From Anaerotignum sp. (GTDB taxonomy: Bacteria; Bacillota; Clostridia; Lachnospirales; Anaerotignaceae), in assembly GCA_017560955.1 (NCBI GenBank), contig JAFZDV010000054.1, forward strand, positions 1 to 8,313: a stretch of 8,313 nt of DNA. The letters run 5' to 3'. Below the pieces are notes generated by a model that worked only from the letters and a program-made list of their open reading frames with translations, did no database searches and was not told the DNA's origin. This document shows, in pieces, positions 1 to 5,343 of this stretch; position 1 is the first letter of the stretch; every line of letters starts with the position of its first letter. The position numbers and the translations under genes are program-made.

Positions 1-15
1 CTCTCCTTTTTTCAT
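1..15 (-). CDS. Possible start of a leftward gene, cut by the window edge
   Basis: On the minus strand an ATG at 15-13 opens a frame reading M-K-K-G-E before the edge. A GGAGG sequence lies 12 bases upstream. That is long for this ATG, but an in-frame TTG six bases earlier would sit at normal spacing. The frame would lie downstream of mscL on the same strand. Only five codons are visible, so neither the gene nor its product can be identified; the GGAGG may be chance. Confidence 0.2.
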
Positions 16-33
16 GCCCAAATATTTCCTCCC

Positions 34-107
34 GCAAAAGCGAATGCTTTTGCAAATCGGGTCGAGGGGCTGAGCTCCTCGTGGGAGTTTGAGGGTGAAA
101 CCCTCAA
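34..107. repeat. Cluster of three short perfect or near-perfect hairpins
   Basis: Three inverted repeats follow one another between the mscL stop and the left edge. Bases 34-53 have 8-bp arms GCAAAAGC/GCTTTTGC with a 4-base loop. Bases 63-81 have 8-bp arms CGAGGGGC/GCTCCTCG with one G-T pair and a 3-base loop. Bases 89-107 have 8-bp arms TTGAGGGT/ACCCTCAA with a 3-base loop. None is followed by a proper U-run on either strand, so they are poor intrinsic terminators, although the last one sits just beyond the mscL stop where one would be expected. They could be a dispersed intergenic repeat unit or an RNA 3'-end stabiliser. This is inference from structure only. Confidence 0.55.
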
Positions 108-113
108 GAAAAC

Positions 114-563
114 TTACAGTTCAGATGTGCAGTGACCGCATCTTGTTGCTTCGATGGGGATTTCCATTTTGCAGAAGGGGCATACTTTTGTTGTAGGCGC
201 TTCTTCGGGTGCGGGTGCTTCAGGTTTTTTGAATTTTACCAGAACTTTCAGTGCAGCGAAAATCACGATCGCAACGATCAGGAAATCCAGTACCTGTGTG
301 ATGAAGGAACCGTAAGCGATTGTTGCTGTTGCAGCCTGAGCTTCTTCCAGTGTTGCATATGTGTTGCCATCCAGAGGCAGGTACATCTGTGTGAAGTCTG
401 TGCCGCCTGTGATTTTACCGATGCAGGGCATGATCAGGTCATTTACAAAGGAAGTAACGATTTTACCGAATGCACCACCGATGATAACGCCGACAGCCAT
501 GTCAACTACATTGCCTTTTACTGCAAATTCCTTAAATTCCTGTAATGTATCTTTGAGAGCCAT
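114..563 (-). CDS. mscL: Large-conductance mechanosensitive channel MscL with C-terminal zinc ribbon
   Basis: MscL is a membrane channel that opens under high membrane tension and releases solutes during osmotic downshock. The 149-residue product starts [20 protein letters not shown], the typical amphipathic N-terminal helix, then a glycine-rich first membrane helix (about 17-45, with [16 protein letters not shown]). A periplasmic loop (about 52-80) and a second membrane helix (about 84-108) follow. After a Pro/Ala/Glu linker the C-terminus carries Cys128, Cys131, Cys142 and Cys145 in a CPFC...RCGHC zinc-ribbon pattern, in place of the plain helical bundle of the E. coli protein. The start at 563 is chosen because AAGGAGG lies just upstream at good spacing; the frame stays open 33 codons further but those codons do not look like MscL. 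The gene is monocistronic or first in a leftward operon and is divergent from mgtE. Confidence 0.96.
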   Translation of the reverse strand: MALKDTLQEFKEFAVKGNVVDMAVGVIIGGAFGKIVTSFVNDLIMPCIGKITGGTDFTQMYLPLDGNTYATLEEAQAATATIAYGSFITQVLDFLIVAIVIFAALKVLVKFKKPEAPAPEEAPTTKVCPFCKMEIPIEATRCGHCTSEL

Positions 564-609
564 TGAAATTTCCTCCTTAAAATTGCATTTTATGCTATGT
601 TTCTTCCAT

Positions 610-638
610 AGTATATCAAAAAAAACAGCAGTATCCAA
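610..638 (-). promoter_or_regulatory. Probable sigma-A promoter of mscL
   Basis: On the minus strand a TATACT -10 box (610-615) lies 17 bases from TTGGAT (633-638). An alternative just upstream pairs GATACT (630-635) with TTGAAA (654-659) at 18 bases. Either gives an mscL 5' leader of roughly 40-60 bases that ends in the AAGGAGG ribosome-binding site. A small CTATG/CATAG hairpin (595-611) would fall at the very 5' end of the transcript or overlap the -10 box. Confidence 0.5.
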
Positions 639-678
639 TAGGAACTGCAAACTTTTCAACAAATTTTCAGAAAGGGTG

Positions 679-707
679 TTGACTGAAATTTTTTGAAGGA
701 ATATACT
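679..707 (+). promoter_or_regulatory. Strong sigma-A promoter of the mgtE leader
   Basis: TTGACT at 679-684 and TATACT at 702-707 are separated by exactly 17 bases. Each box has one mismatch to the vegetative consensus. Transcription should begin near 714, about 263 bases before the mgtE start codon, leaving a long untranslated leader. Confidence 0.8.
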
Positions 708-864
708 GAAATAGATGTGTATTATTACAGTTAGGAAAGGTGAGGTGAAACGGAATGGACGGCAGTCATAGTAAAGACAGTATCCCCTTAGAACCTGAGG
801 GTAACCGACGATTTTTTGATATGAATATTGCCGTGCATCTGGGACAGCCTCTTTCTATATTTCT

Positions 865-895
865 GGGCTGACTCTGCGTCCTTATGCCCTTTTTT
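865..895 (+). terminator. First intrinsic terminator in the mgtE leader
   Basis: GGGC (865-868) pairs with GCCC (886-889), with a possible inner GAC/GUC pairing at 870-872/878-880, followed by six U (890-895). The stem is short, so it is weaker than the next terminator. Its 5' arm overlaps GGCTG (866-870), which can instead pair with CAGCC (845-849), so the hairpin is conditional. Confidence 0.45.
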
Positions 896-904
896 CGGAT
901 AAAC

Positions 905-955
905 AGCACGGCAGTTTGAGATAACTTTTTTATCGAAAAAGCCTGTGCTTTTTTT
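905..955 (+). terminator. Second, strong intrinsic terminator in the mgtE leader
   Basis: Arms 905-912 (AGCACGGC) and 941-949 (GCCTGTGCT) pair over 8 bp with one bulged U. An inner hairpin GATAA/TTATC (920-924/930-934) sits inside, and seven U (949-955) follow. It ends 21 bases before the mgtE ATG, so it controls entry into the gene. The 5' arm (906-913) is also perfectly complementary over 8 bases to 829-836 in the upstream fold, which would act as antiterminator. Confidence 0.8.
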
Positions 956-976
956 ATTTGGAACGGGGTGAAAAAT

Positions 977-2335
977 ATGATGGATGAAGAAATGCAGATC
1001 CTGTTTGAAAACTATACAGCGCTGATGGAAAGCGGCCAGTATGTACAGCTGAAACAGGAACTGAATGAAGAACAGCCTGCCAATATCGCGGAATATTTTG
1101 AAGAACTTTCCGATGATAAACAGCTGTTTATCTTCCGACTGCTGACAAAAGACGTGGCGGCGGAAGTATTCTCTTATATGGATAATGACACACAGGAACA
1201 TATCGTACAGTCTATCACAGACCGAGAAGTGCGCAACATCGTAGATGAAATGTTCCTGGATGACACGATCGACTTTCTGGAGGAAGCACCTGCCAATCTG
1301 GTCAAAAAGGTGCTGCGTAATACGGATGCGGAAACAAGACAGCTGATCAACCGCTTCCTGAATTACCCTGAAAACTCTGCAGGCAGCCTGATGACAATCG
1401 AGTTTGTGCGTCTGCGTGCCCATATGACAGCATCTTATGCTCTGTCCGAAATCAAAAAAGTAGGGATGGATAAGGAAACCATCTATACCTGCTATGTTAT
1501 CGACGCCCAGAGAAAACTGATCGGCGTTGTGCCCCTGAGAACCCTCATCTGTGCCGATGATGACGCAACAGTTGGCGATCTGATGCAGGATGATGTAATG
1601 TCCGTAAATACACTGGATGACCAGGAAGAAGTAGCAAACATCTTCAAAAAATATAACTGGATGGCTCTGCCTGTAACAGATAAAGAGAACCGAATGGTTG
1701 GCATCATCACTGTCGATGACATCGTGGACGTTATTGAACAGGAAACAACAGAAGATATGGAGCTGATGAATGCTGTCCTGCCTTCCGATGATGAATATCT
1801 GAAAATGAGCGTCTTTGGTCTGGCGAAAAACCGTATTCCCTGGTTGTGTGTACTGATGATCTCCGGTACGCTGAGTGCCTTTGTTATCGGTATGTATCAG
1901 GAGCTGTTGGATTCTGTTGTAGTTCTTTCCAGTTTCATGACCATTATCACAGGTACTGGCGGTAACGCAGGCTCTCAGGCCTCTGCTATGATCATTCGTG
2001 GTCTGGCTCTGGGGGAAATCCAGATGCGTGATACGATGAAAGTTGTGTTCAAAGAACTGCGTGTCGGTGCGATGTGCGGTCTGGTTCTTGCCATCGTCAA
2101 TATGATCAGAATGAGCTTCTTTGATAACAGCACACCTTTCAATATTGACCTGACTGTTTCTATCAGTATGGGTGTTGCGGTTGTTCTGGCAAAAACACTG
2201 GGTTGCAGTTTGCCTATTCTGGCGAAGGCGGTCAAACTGGACCCTGCTATGATGGCTGGTCCTCTGATCACTACAGTAGTCGATGCCATCGCGCTGGTGG
2301 TATATTTCAGCATTGCAACAACATTGATTCTTTAA
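977..2335 (+). CDS. mgtE: Magnesium channel/transporter MgtE
   Basis: MgtE is a homodimeric inner-membrane Mg2+ channel gated by cytoplasmic magnesium. The 452-residue product has the usual family length and order: an N-terminal helical domain (about 5-130), two CBS domains (about 135-197 and 200-262, the second with MVGIITVDDIVDVIE), a connecting helix, and five membrane helices (about 285-452). The membrane part holds the hallmark GNAGSQAS at 329-336 and GPLITTVVDA with Asp436, which corresponds to the pore aspartate in the last helix. The ATG at 977 is preferred because GGGGTG (965-970) lies six bases upstream. A GTG at 968 would extend the protein by three residues, but it lies within that ribosome-binding site. 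Expression is probably controlled by the attenuator leader. The gene ends at a terminator shared with convergent bioY. Cobalt or other divalent transport is possible from sequence alone. Confidence 0.96.
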   Translation: MMDEEMQILFENYTALMESGQYVQLKQELNEEQPANIAEYFEELSDDKQLFIFRLLTKDVAAEVFSYMDNDTQEHIVQSITDREVRNIVDEMFLDDTIDFLEEAPANLVKKVLRNTDAETRQLINRFLNYPENSAGSLMTIEFVRLRAHMTASYALSEIKKVGMDKETIYTCYVIDAQRKLIGVVPLRTLICADDDATVGDLMQDDVMSVNTLDDQEEVANIFKKYNWMALPVTDKENRMVGIITVDDIVDVIEQETTEDMELMNAVLPSDDEYLKMSVFGLAKNRIPWLCVLMISGTLSAFVIGMYQELLDSVVVLSSFMTIITGTGGNAGSQASAMIIRGLALGEIQMRDTMKVVFKELRVGAMCGLVLAIVNMIRMSFFDNSTPFNIDLTVSISMGVAVVLAKTLGCSLPILAKAVKLDPAMMAGPLITTVVDAIALVVYFSIATTLIL

Positions 2336-2340
2336 AAAGA

Positions 2341-2380
2341 AAAAGCCTTTGGAAATTTGATTTCCGAAGGCTTTATTTTA
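2341..2380. terminator. Bidirectional terminator between mgtE and bioY
   Basis: The outer arms AAAGCCTT (2342-2349) and AAGGCTTT (2367-2374) and the inner arms GGAAAT (2351-2356) and ATTTCC (2360-2365) form a long stem with a 3-base loop. T-rich sequence follows on the plus strand. The A-rich stretch at 2334-2344 gives a U-run on the minus strand. It ends both convergent genes. The bioY stop codon (2373-2375) lies at the edge of the stem. Confidence 0.9.
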
Positions 2381-2891
2381 TATGTTTCTGTATTTTTCTG
2401 CCCAGATAAATGGCAAACAGCATTTTTATGATATCGAAAGGAAGATAAAGCAGTGCACCAGACCAGAGGGCGGCGGAAAGTGCAATGCCTGTGGTATATG
2501 CCATCCAGAATGTTCCTATGAGATACAGGGAAAGTGTGGCGAAAAGAAGTCCGACGATCTGAAGGGACGCATTGGAATGGTTCTGCACAAACCATGAACC
2601 GATACCGACAGCAGCCAGATAACCGATGAGATAACCACCGTTGGGAGAGGCAAAACGGCTGATGCCGCCAAGATATCCTGCGAAAACGGGAAGGCCTGCA
2701 GCACCCAGCAGAAGATACAGGACGACAGAAACCAGCGCCTGTTTTGGTTTTAATATGTAAGCCATCAGGTAGATGGCAAAGGTTGCAAGGGACAAAGCTA
2801 CAGAGCTGAAGGGAACAGGTATACTGATGGGCGCAAGGATGCACAGCACTGCCGTCAGCAGGGCGACGCGGGTCAATTCGGTTGTTTTCAT
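2373..2891 (-). CDS. bioY: Biotin transporter BioY (ECF S component)
   Basis: BioY is the membrane subunit that binds biotin. In Firmicutes it usually works with a shared energising module (EcfA, EcfA', EcfT), none of which is in this window. The 172-residue protein is almost entirely hydrophobic with about six membrane helices. Family features visible are GAAGLPVFAGYLGG (63-76), the SPNGGYLIGY segment (82-91, usually GPTGGY) and a C-terminal LPFDIIK (150-156), matching the family P-x-D-x-x-K motif. The length is near the family norm. The start at 2891 has GGAGGG six bases upstream. It is a single-gene unit, convergent with mgtE and divergent from the zinc-ribbon gene. The lone bioY suggests reliance on imported biotin, but synthesis genes could lie elsewhere. 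Confidence 0.93.
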   Translation of the reverse strand: MKTTELTRVALLTAVLCILAPISIPVPFSSVALSLATFAIYLMAYILKPKQALVSVVLYLLLGAAGLPVFAGYLGGISRFASPNGGYLIGYLAAVGIGSWFVQNHSNASLQIVGLLFATLSLYLIGTFWMAYTTGIALSAALWSGALLYLPFDIIKMLFAIYLGRKIQKHIK

Positions 2892-2926
2892 CAGTTTCCC
2901 TCCATTTCTTAAGTATAATGGACAAA

Positions 2927-2955
2927 AGTTTAAAGAATTTCTTAAATATTGTCAA
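2927..2955 (-). promoter_or_regulatory. Probable bioY promoter with internal palindrome
   Basis: On the minus strand a consensus TTGACA (2950-2955) lies 17 bases from TAAACT (2927-2932). An odd-centred palindrome AAGAATTTCTT (2933-2943) fills the spacer and is a candidate repressor site, for example for a biotin regulator. It does not clearly match the known BirA operator pattern. A second -10-like TATACT is at 2912-2917 but lacks a matching -35. Confidence 0.5.
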
Positions 2956-2984
2956 GGGACTTTTCTAAATCCGATTATTATGAT
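2956..2984 (+). promoter_or_regulatory. Weak candidate promoter of the zinc-ribbon gene
   Basis: TATGAT (2979-2984), repeated at 2984-2989, gives a good -10. The best -35 at 17 bases is GGGACT (2956-2961), matching the consensus at only three positions. An inverted repeat TGATAA-N6-TTATCA (2986-3003) lies directly downstream, at or after the expected transcription start, and could be an operator or a 5' hairpin. Confidence 0.3.
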
Positions 2985-3030
2985 ATGATAACGACAATTA
3001 TCAGGAAATTTTCGGGAAGGAGAATGAAAT

Positions 3031-3468
3031 ATGTCGAGAGTCTGTAAAAAATGCGGCGGCGCAGTAAAAGCAGAGGATTCTTTCTGTATGCACTGCGGTA
3101 TGCCTCTGGAAAAAGAAGAAGCCTTTAAAGAAGAAAATATAAAAGATGAGAAAAAGGAAGAAAAAGGGGAGGTGCTTTCTGTCTGGGACTATCTGCTGAT
3201 GCTGATTATTCTAGCGATCCCTGTGGTGAATATCATTGTATGTATTTTCTGGATCATTGGGAAAAATGGCAGTCCCAACAGAAAAAATTTTGCAAAGGCA
3301 TGGATGATCCTTGCAGTGGTTGGCACATTGCTGAGCGGACTGCTCAGTTTCGGGATGTTCCAGTTCCTTGTGATGGATAATCATGTGGATTGGGAACATC
3401 ATATCGAATACAGCATTCCGGAAGAACAGTTTATTGATGGTTTTCTGTCTGATTTAAATGAAGTATAA
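3031..3468 (+). CDS. Zinc-ribbon protein with two membrane segments, function unknown
   Basis: The 145-residue product begins with a compact zinc ribbon, C5-x2-C8 and C19-x2-C22 (VCKKCGG...FCMHCGMPL). A lysine/glutamate-rich linker follows (about 27-47). Then come two hydrophobic helices (about 52-77 and 88-114) joined by a short basic loop with NRKNFAKAW, and an acidic tail (115-145). This architecture is common in uncharacterised Clostridia and Bacillota proteins in which the ribbon faces the cytoplasm; I do not know a function and assign none. The start is well supported by AAGGAG (3017-3022) eight bases upstream. The gene is flanked by its own terminator and lies between bioY (divergent) and lonB (same strand, 86 bases on). 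A role with the Lon proteases is conceivable but rests only on adjacency. Confidence 0.85.
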   Translation: MSRVCKKCGGAVKAEDSFCMHCGMPLEKEEAFKEENIKDEKKEEKGEVLSVWDYLLMLIILAIPVVNIIVCIFWIIGKNGSPNRKNFAKAWMILAVVGTLLSGLLSFGMFQFLVMDNHVDWEHHIEYSIPEEQFIDGFLSDLNEV

Positions 3469-3495
3469 GGGCGCAGGTGCGTCCTTTTTTCTTTT
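3469..3495 (+). terminator. Intrinsic terminator after the zinc-ribbon gene
   Basis: The arms GGGCGC (3469-3474) and GCGTCC (3479-3484) pair over 6 bp, including one G-U, with a 4-base loop. They are followed by TTTTTTCTTTT (3485-3495). The hairpin starts immediately after the TAA stop codon. Confidence 0.85.
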
Positions 3496-3554
3496 GTATG
3501 ATTCCGCCACTTTCAGAGATACTATTTCCAACAATGGAAAAAGGAGAGATGGAT

Positions 3555-5192
3555 GTGGAATGGAATCTGCTTGTATTTGCCCAGTTGGCATTTTTCGGAC
3601 TGGGGGCATGGCACTTCTGGAAAAGCAGCCGCAGAAAGGGCGGAGAAGGCCTGAAATTTGAAGATAATATGGTGGAAATGGATCGGCTGGCCATGTTACG
3701 GGAGATTCGGCTGACGGAGCCTCTGGCGGAACAGACAAGACCGCAAACCTTGGACGAAATCATCGGGCAGGAAAAAGCTATCAAAGCTCTGAGGGCGGCT
3801 CTGTGTGGCCCGAATCCACAGCATATCCTGATTTATGGCCCTCCCGGTGTGGGGAAGACGGCGGCGGCAAGGCTCATTCTGGAGGAGGCAAAGAAAAAAG
3901 GAGATTCCCCTTTTCGGGAACAGGCAAAGTTTGTGGAAATTGATGCGACTACATTGCAGTTTGACGAGCGGAATATTGCTGATCCGCTGATGGGGTCTGT
4001 CCACGACCCCATTTATCAGGGGGCAGGGGCGTTCGGCAGTGCAGGGATTCCCAGACCAAGACCGGGAGCCGTCTGCGATGCCCATGGTGGGGTGCTGTTT
4101 ATTGATGAAATAGGAGAACTACATCCGATACAGATGAATAAACTGCTGAAGGTTCTGGAGGATAGGGTGGCAAGATTTCAGAGCAGCTATTACAGTCGCA
4201 GCAGTAAAAATATACCGACCTACATCCATGAGATTTTTCGTAAAGGCATCCCTGCGGATTTTCGTCTGATCGGGGCAACGACCAGAAGTCCTCAAGAAAT
4301 TCCCGATGCCCTACGTTCACGATGTACAGAGATTTTTTTTGACAGACTGGATAAACATTCGGTAGAAATAATTGCGGAAAACAGCCTGAAAAAAGCAGGC
4401 GTAGGATATGAAAAAGACCTTTGTGAGAACATTGCCTGCTATGCGACCGGCGGCAGGGATGTGGTGAATCTGGTACAGTCCATGGTTTCTCTGGTGCAGA
4501 TGGAGGGGAAAAACTACATTTCGGCGGTAGAACTGGAATGGGCAGCGGAAACGGGACGGTATCAGCCGCGTTATCAGAAAAAGATTGCTGATAAGCCGCA
4601 GATTGGCGTAGTCAATGGTTTGGGTGTACAGCCTGACGGCGGTACGATCCTGACAGTAGAGGCAACGGTAAGAAAAGGAGAAACGGGACTGACGGTCACG
4701 GGGATTGTGGAGGAGGAAGAGCTGAAAAGCATACAGGGCAGCAGTCGACGGAAAAGCAATGCCCGTTCTGCGGCGGAAAATGTGCTGACAGTCATGGAGC
4801 AGTTTGGTTTTTCGAGAAAAGAGTACAGTGTCCACATCAATTTTACGGGAGGAGTTCCTGTGGATGGTCCTTCGGCAGGTACGGCTATGTTTCTGGCAGT
4901 CTATTCGGCTTTTGTTGGAAAGCCTGTACCTCATACCATTGCCCTGACGGGAGAAATTTCCATCCATGGGCAGGTTTTGCCTGTGGGTGGTGTGGAGGAA
5001 AAACTGCGGGCGGCAAAAGAGGCTGGGGTAACTTGTGTCTTCCTGCCGAAAGAAAATTGGAAGGAAAGTTTCGGTGGAGGGGAACTGGAAGTGATCCCTG
5101 TGGAAAAGGTGCAGGAAATATTGGAAGGTGTTTTCCTGCCGGAAAGTCTGGCGGATGGGATGGAACTATTGAAAGAAAAGGGGATTTCGTGA
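3555..5192 (+). CDS. lonB: Membrane-anchored ATP-dependent Lon-type protease LonB
   Basis: LonB is the shorter Lon paralogue, known from Bacillus, that lacks the long N-terminal substrate-binding domain of LonA. The 545-residue product (B. subtilis LonB is about 550) opens with a single membrane segment (about 4-22) followed by basic residues KSSRR. The AAA+ module has Walker A GPPGVGKT (95-102), Walker B GGVLFIDE (178-185), the sensor segment GATTR (240-244) and RSR (254-256). The S16-type protease domain has the catalytic Ser440 in DGPSAG and Lys483 in GGVEEK, the standard 43-residue spacing. The start is taken as GTG 3555 because AAGGAG (3541-3546) lies eight bases upstream. ATG 3549 would be only two bases from it, and a longer frame would begin inside the preceding terminator. 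No clear promoter is visible; TTGTAT/GATACT (3494-3499/3518-3523) is weak, so read-through from upstream is possible. Confidence 0.94.
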   Translation: MEWNLLVFAQLAFFGLGAWHFWKSSRRKGGEGLKFEDNMVEMDRLAMLREIRLTEPLAEQTRPQTLDEIIGQEKAIKALRAALCGPNPQHILIYGPPGVGKTAAARLILEEAKKKGDSPFREQAKFVEIDATTLQFDERNIADPLMGSVHDPIYQGAGAFGSAGIPRPRPGAVCDAHGGVLFIDEIGELHPIQMNKLLKVLEDRVARFQSSYYSRSSKNIPTYIHEIFRKGIPADFRLIGATTRSPQEIPDALRSRCTEIFFDRLDKHSVEIIAENSLKKAGVGYEKDLCENIACYATGGRDVVNLVQSMVSLVQMEGKNYISAVELEWAAETGRYQPRYQKKIADKPQIGVVNGLGVQPDGGTILTVEATVRKGETGLTVTGIVEEEELKSIQGSSRRKSNARSAAENVLTVMEQFGFSRKEYSVHINFTGGVPVDGPSAGTAMFLAVYSAFVGKPVPHTIALTGEISIHGQVLPVGGVEEKLRAAKEAGVTCVFLPKENWKESFGGGELEVIPVEKVQEILEGVFLPESLADGMELLKEKGIS

Positions 5193-5211
5193 GAAATTCT
5201 CTTTTCTTTTT
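5172..5211 (+). terminator. lonB terminator overlapping its own stop codon
   Basis: A 17-bp stem can form between 5172-5188 and 5193-5209, with two G-U pairs and the 4-base loop GTGA. The loop contains the lonB TGA (5190-5192), so the 5' arm is coding sequence. A T-rich stretch (5202-5211) provides the U-run. It separates lonB transcription from lonA. Confidence 0.75.
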
Positions 5212-5227
5212 CTGACAATGTTTGACC
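5211..5227 (+). promoter_or_regulatory. Probable CtsR operator at the lonA promoter
   Basis: CtsR, the class III heat-shock repressor of Firmicutes, binds a direct heptamer repeat, TTTGACY-NTN-TTTGACY on this strand. Here TCTGACA (5211-5217, five of seven), ATG spacer with the central T, and TTTGACC (5221-5227, seven of seven) fit that pattern. The second heptamer contains the whole -35 box of the lonA promoter, so a bound repressor would block polymerase. The ctsR gene is not in the window. Confidence 0.5.
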
Positions 5228-5250
5228 AAAGCATACATTTGTAGTATACT
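5222..5250 (+). promoter_or_regulatory. Strong sigma-A promoter of lonA
   Basis: TTGACC (5222-5227) and TATACT (5245-5250) are 17 bases apart, with one mismatch to consensus in each box. Transcription should start near 5257, giving a leader of about 87 bases. Together with the lonB terminator this makes lonA-engB an independent unit. Confidence 0.8.
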
Positions 5251-5271
5251 ATTTAGTTAAGGTGGAAAAGT

Positions 5272-5301
5272 ATGCGTTTCTGCCTGAAAAAACAAAAATA
5301 G
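5272..5301 (+). CDS. Possible nine-codon upstream reading frame in the lonA leader
   Basis: ATG 5272 to TAG 5299-5301 encodes MRFCLKKQK. AAGGTGG (5259-5265) lies six bases upstream, a ribosome-binding site as good as that of lonA itself. The frame ends 42 bases before the lonA ATG. Its lysine-rich, A-rich end could slow ribosomes, but no terminator or competing hairpin is obvious in the leader. It may be a leader peptide tuning lonA translation or a chance frame. Confidence 0.35.
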   Translation: MRFCLKKQK

Positions 5302-5343
5302 ACGGTTTGAGAAAAAACTTTGATGTTATATGAGGTGAAGAAA

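Larger units (their letters stand above)
714..955 (+). ncRNA. mgtE 5' leader: candidate metal-responsive riboswitch/attenuator
   Basis: This untranslated leader of about 240 bases has a riboswitch layout: strong promoter, folded 5' part, then terminator before the gene. A helix ACGGCA (759-764) with TGCCGT (829-834) encloses a hairpin built on CCCC (784-787) and GAGGG (797-801). A closing helix can form between 732-740 and 849-857. These helices compete with downstream pairings that would break the terminators (see the two terminator entries). Binding of ligand to the folded form would therefore stop transcription, as expected for a magnesium-repressed mgtE. The 5' end has GTTAGG and GGTGAGG, which resemble the start of the M-box (ykoK leader) but are separated by extra bases. 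The 3' M-box motif GTGCTAAAGCTC is not visible. It may be a divergent M-box, another metal class or something undescribed. Confidence 0.6.

Noticed and set aside
714..904. Calling the mgtE leader a standard M-box outright
   Set aside because: The 5' elements are only similar and the conserved 3' GTGCTAAAGCTC is missing, so the class is left open.
968..976. GTG 968 as the mgtE start
   Set aside because: The GTG is part of GGGGTG, the best ribosome-binding site for the ATG at 977, and has only a weak site of its own.
788..1423. A minus-strand frame across the mgtE leader and 5' end
   Set aside because: It runs through the promoter-leader-terminator region and is antisense to conserved mgtE sequence; composition is not protein-like.
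3477..3554. A longer lonB starting at GTG 3477
   Set aside because: It would begin in the loop of the preceding terminator, without a ribosome-binding site, and add residues not seen at the start of LonB.
4317..4967. A 216-codon minus-strand frame opposite lonB
   Set aside because: It is antisense to conserved AAA+ and protease motifs, with no start signal and no domain.
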